This document shows positions 5,211-5,499 of a DNA stretch of 5,499 bases, piece by piece. The position numbers and the translations under genes were made by a program. Under the pieces are notes generated by a model. It did not search any database, was not told where the DNA came from, and saw nothing but the letters and a program-made list of their open reading frames with translations. Every line of letters begins with the position of its first letter. The stretch's first letter is position 1. The stretch is from NCBI GenBank assembly GCA_030600975.1, contig JAUVUL010000163.1, forward strand, positions 1-5,499, in the 5' to 3' direction. This DNA comes from Candidatus Aegiribacteria sp. (GTDB lineage: Bacteria; Fermentibacterota; Fermentibacteria; Fermentibacterales; JCC-6).

Positions 5211-5499
5211 TGATATCCTCCCCGTCCGCTCAACATACCATATTCCTCCGGCCTGCGGTCATCAAGGCAATTAATGTGGCTTCTTATCTCTTCCACATCC
5301 GTCAAATCGATTTCAAAATCACTGACACCTTCAATTACTTCACGTCCCTTTATCATTTTTCCACCCGGATGTACTACTCCACCGGAACCCCCGAACATGA
5401 CACCGAGATGTTCACCCCCCAGGTTACATCCCACTGTGAATATCTGGGCTTCTGCAGATCTGGCCCTTAGCAGTGATCTGAACAGCTCCAGTCTTCCGC
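5207..5499 (-). CDS. Carbon-nitrogen hydrolase (nitrilase superfamily), C-terminal 96 residues (partial)
   Basis: The 3' part of a nitrilase-superfamily amidohydrolase; the frame runs open to the window edge. Visible landmarks in order are LLRARSAEAQIFTVGCN (the conserved helix and strand after the active site, usually RARAxEN), FGGSGGVVHPGGKMI (matching the family GxSxIxxPxG strand pair), a final SDFEIDLTDVEEIRSHI segment, and DDRRPEEY, close to the RRPELY ending of omega-amidase-like members. Family enzymes hydrolyse non-peptide C-N bonds with a Glu-Lys-Cys triad. The nucleophile Cys would lie upstream of the fragment and cannot be checked. The RAxEN asparagine is replaced by Gln (AEAQ). 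The TGA overlaps the permease GTG by four bases (GTGA), making this the upstream member of the operon. A shorter GTG start at 5434 is not credible because conserved family sequence extends upstream of it. Confidence 0.92.
   Translation of the reverse strand, partial: GRLELFRSLLRARSAEAQIFTVGCNLGGEHLGVMFGGSGGVVHPGGKMIKGREVIEGVSDFEIDLTDVEEIRSHINCLDDRRPEEYGMLSGRGGYQ

Noticed and set aside
5207..5434. A separate 75-residue gene starting at GTG 5434
   Set aside because: The same frame continues to the window edge with nitrilase-family sequence (LLRARSAEAQ), so this is only the tail of a longer gene.

Overview
The window holds six complete genes or RNA genes and two partial genes, all transcribed on the minus strand. 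It reads as two blocks separated by a tRNA terminator. The organism looks like a bacterium of the FCB (Fibrobacterota-Chlorobiota-Bacteroidota) side of the tree, possibly a candidate phylum. The clues are a gingipain-type C25 peptidase with a 'YPNP' / FlgD-Ig-like C-terminal module, a pilin-like ectodomain carried on a lipoprotein, and a tiny MPNGKK-type basic protein of the AURKAIP1/COX24 class. Several starts have strong GGAGG Shine-Dalgarno sequences, which argues against Bacteroidota proper, where SD use is rare. The taxonomic placement is inference only.

Block 1 (right to left, 5499 to 940) looks like one operon. It runs: C-terminal part of a carbon-nitrogen hydrolase (5' end off window); an AI-2E/PerM-type permease starting with GTG that overlaps the hydrolase stop by 4 bases; a secreted C25 cysteine peptidase 15 bases further on; a small lipoprotein whose start overlaps or abuts the peptidase stop; and a PPC/DUF296-domain protein one base after the lipoprotein stop. 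The tight junctions suggest coupled translation. The gene functions do not add up to a pathway that I recognise.

Between the blocks, 887-939 carries a plausible promoter for tRNA-Ala(GGC) (810-886, CCA encoded). A rho-independent terminator follows at 779-804. Then comes a gene-free stretch (520-778) made of an AT-rich tract, a candidate promoter and two inverted repeats in the presumed leader of the next gene.

Block 2 (519 to 1) is an HU/IHF-family DNA-binding protein gene, a 31-codon lysine/arginine-rich gene, and the start of a YfcE/MJ0936-type metallophosphoesterase. They are joined without a single spacer base: TAA is followed directly by ATG, and the next TAA directly by TTG. The 31-codon gene and the TTG-started phosphoesterase are easily missed by routine ORF calling.

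I see no insertion sequence, CRISPR array, phage gene or clear novel defence or biosynthetic system. The observations most worth a second look are the HU / micro-protein / phosphoesterase fusion of reading frames, the pilin-like lipoprotein next to the C25 peptidase, and the HU leader structure.
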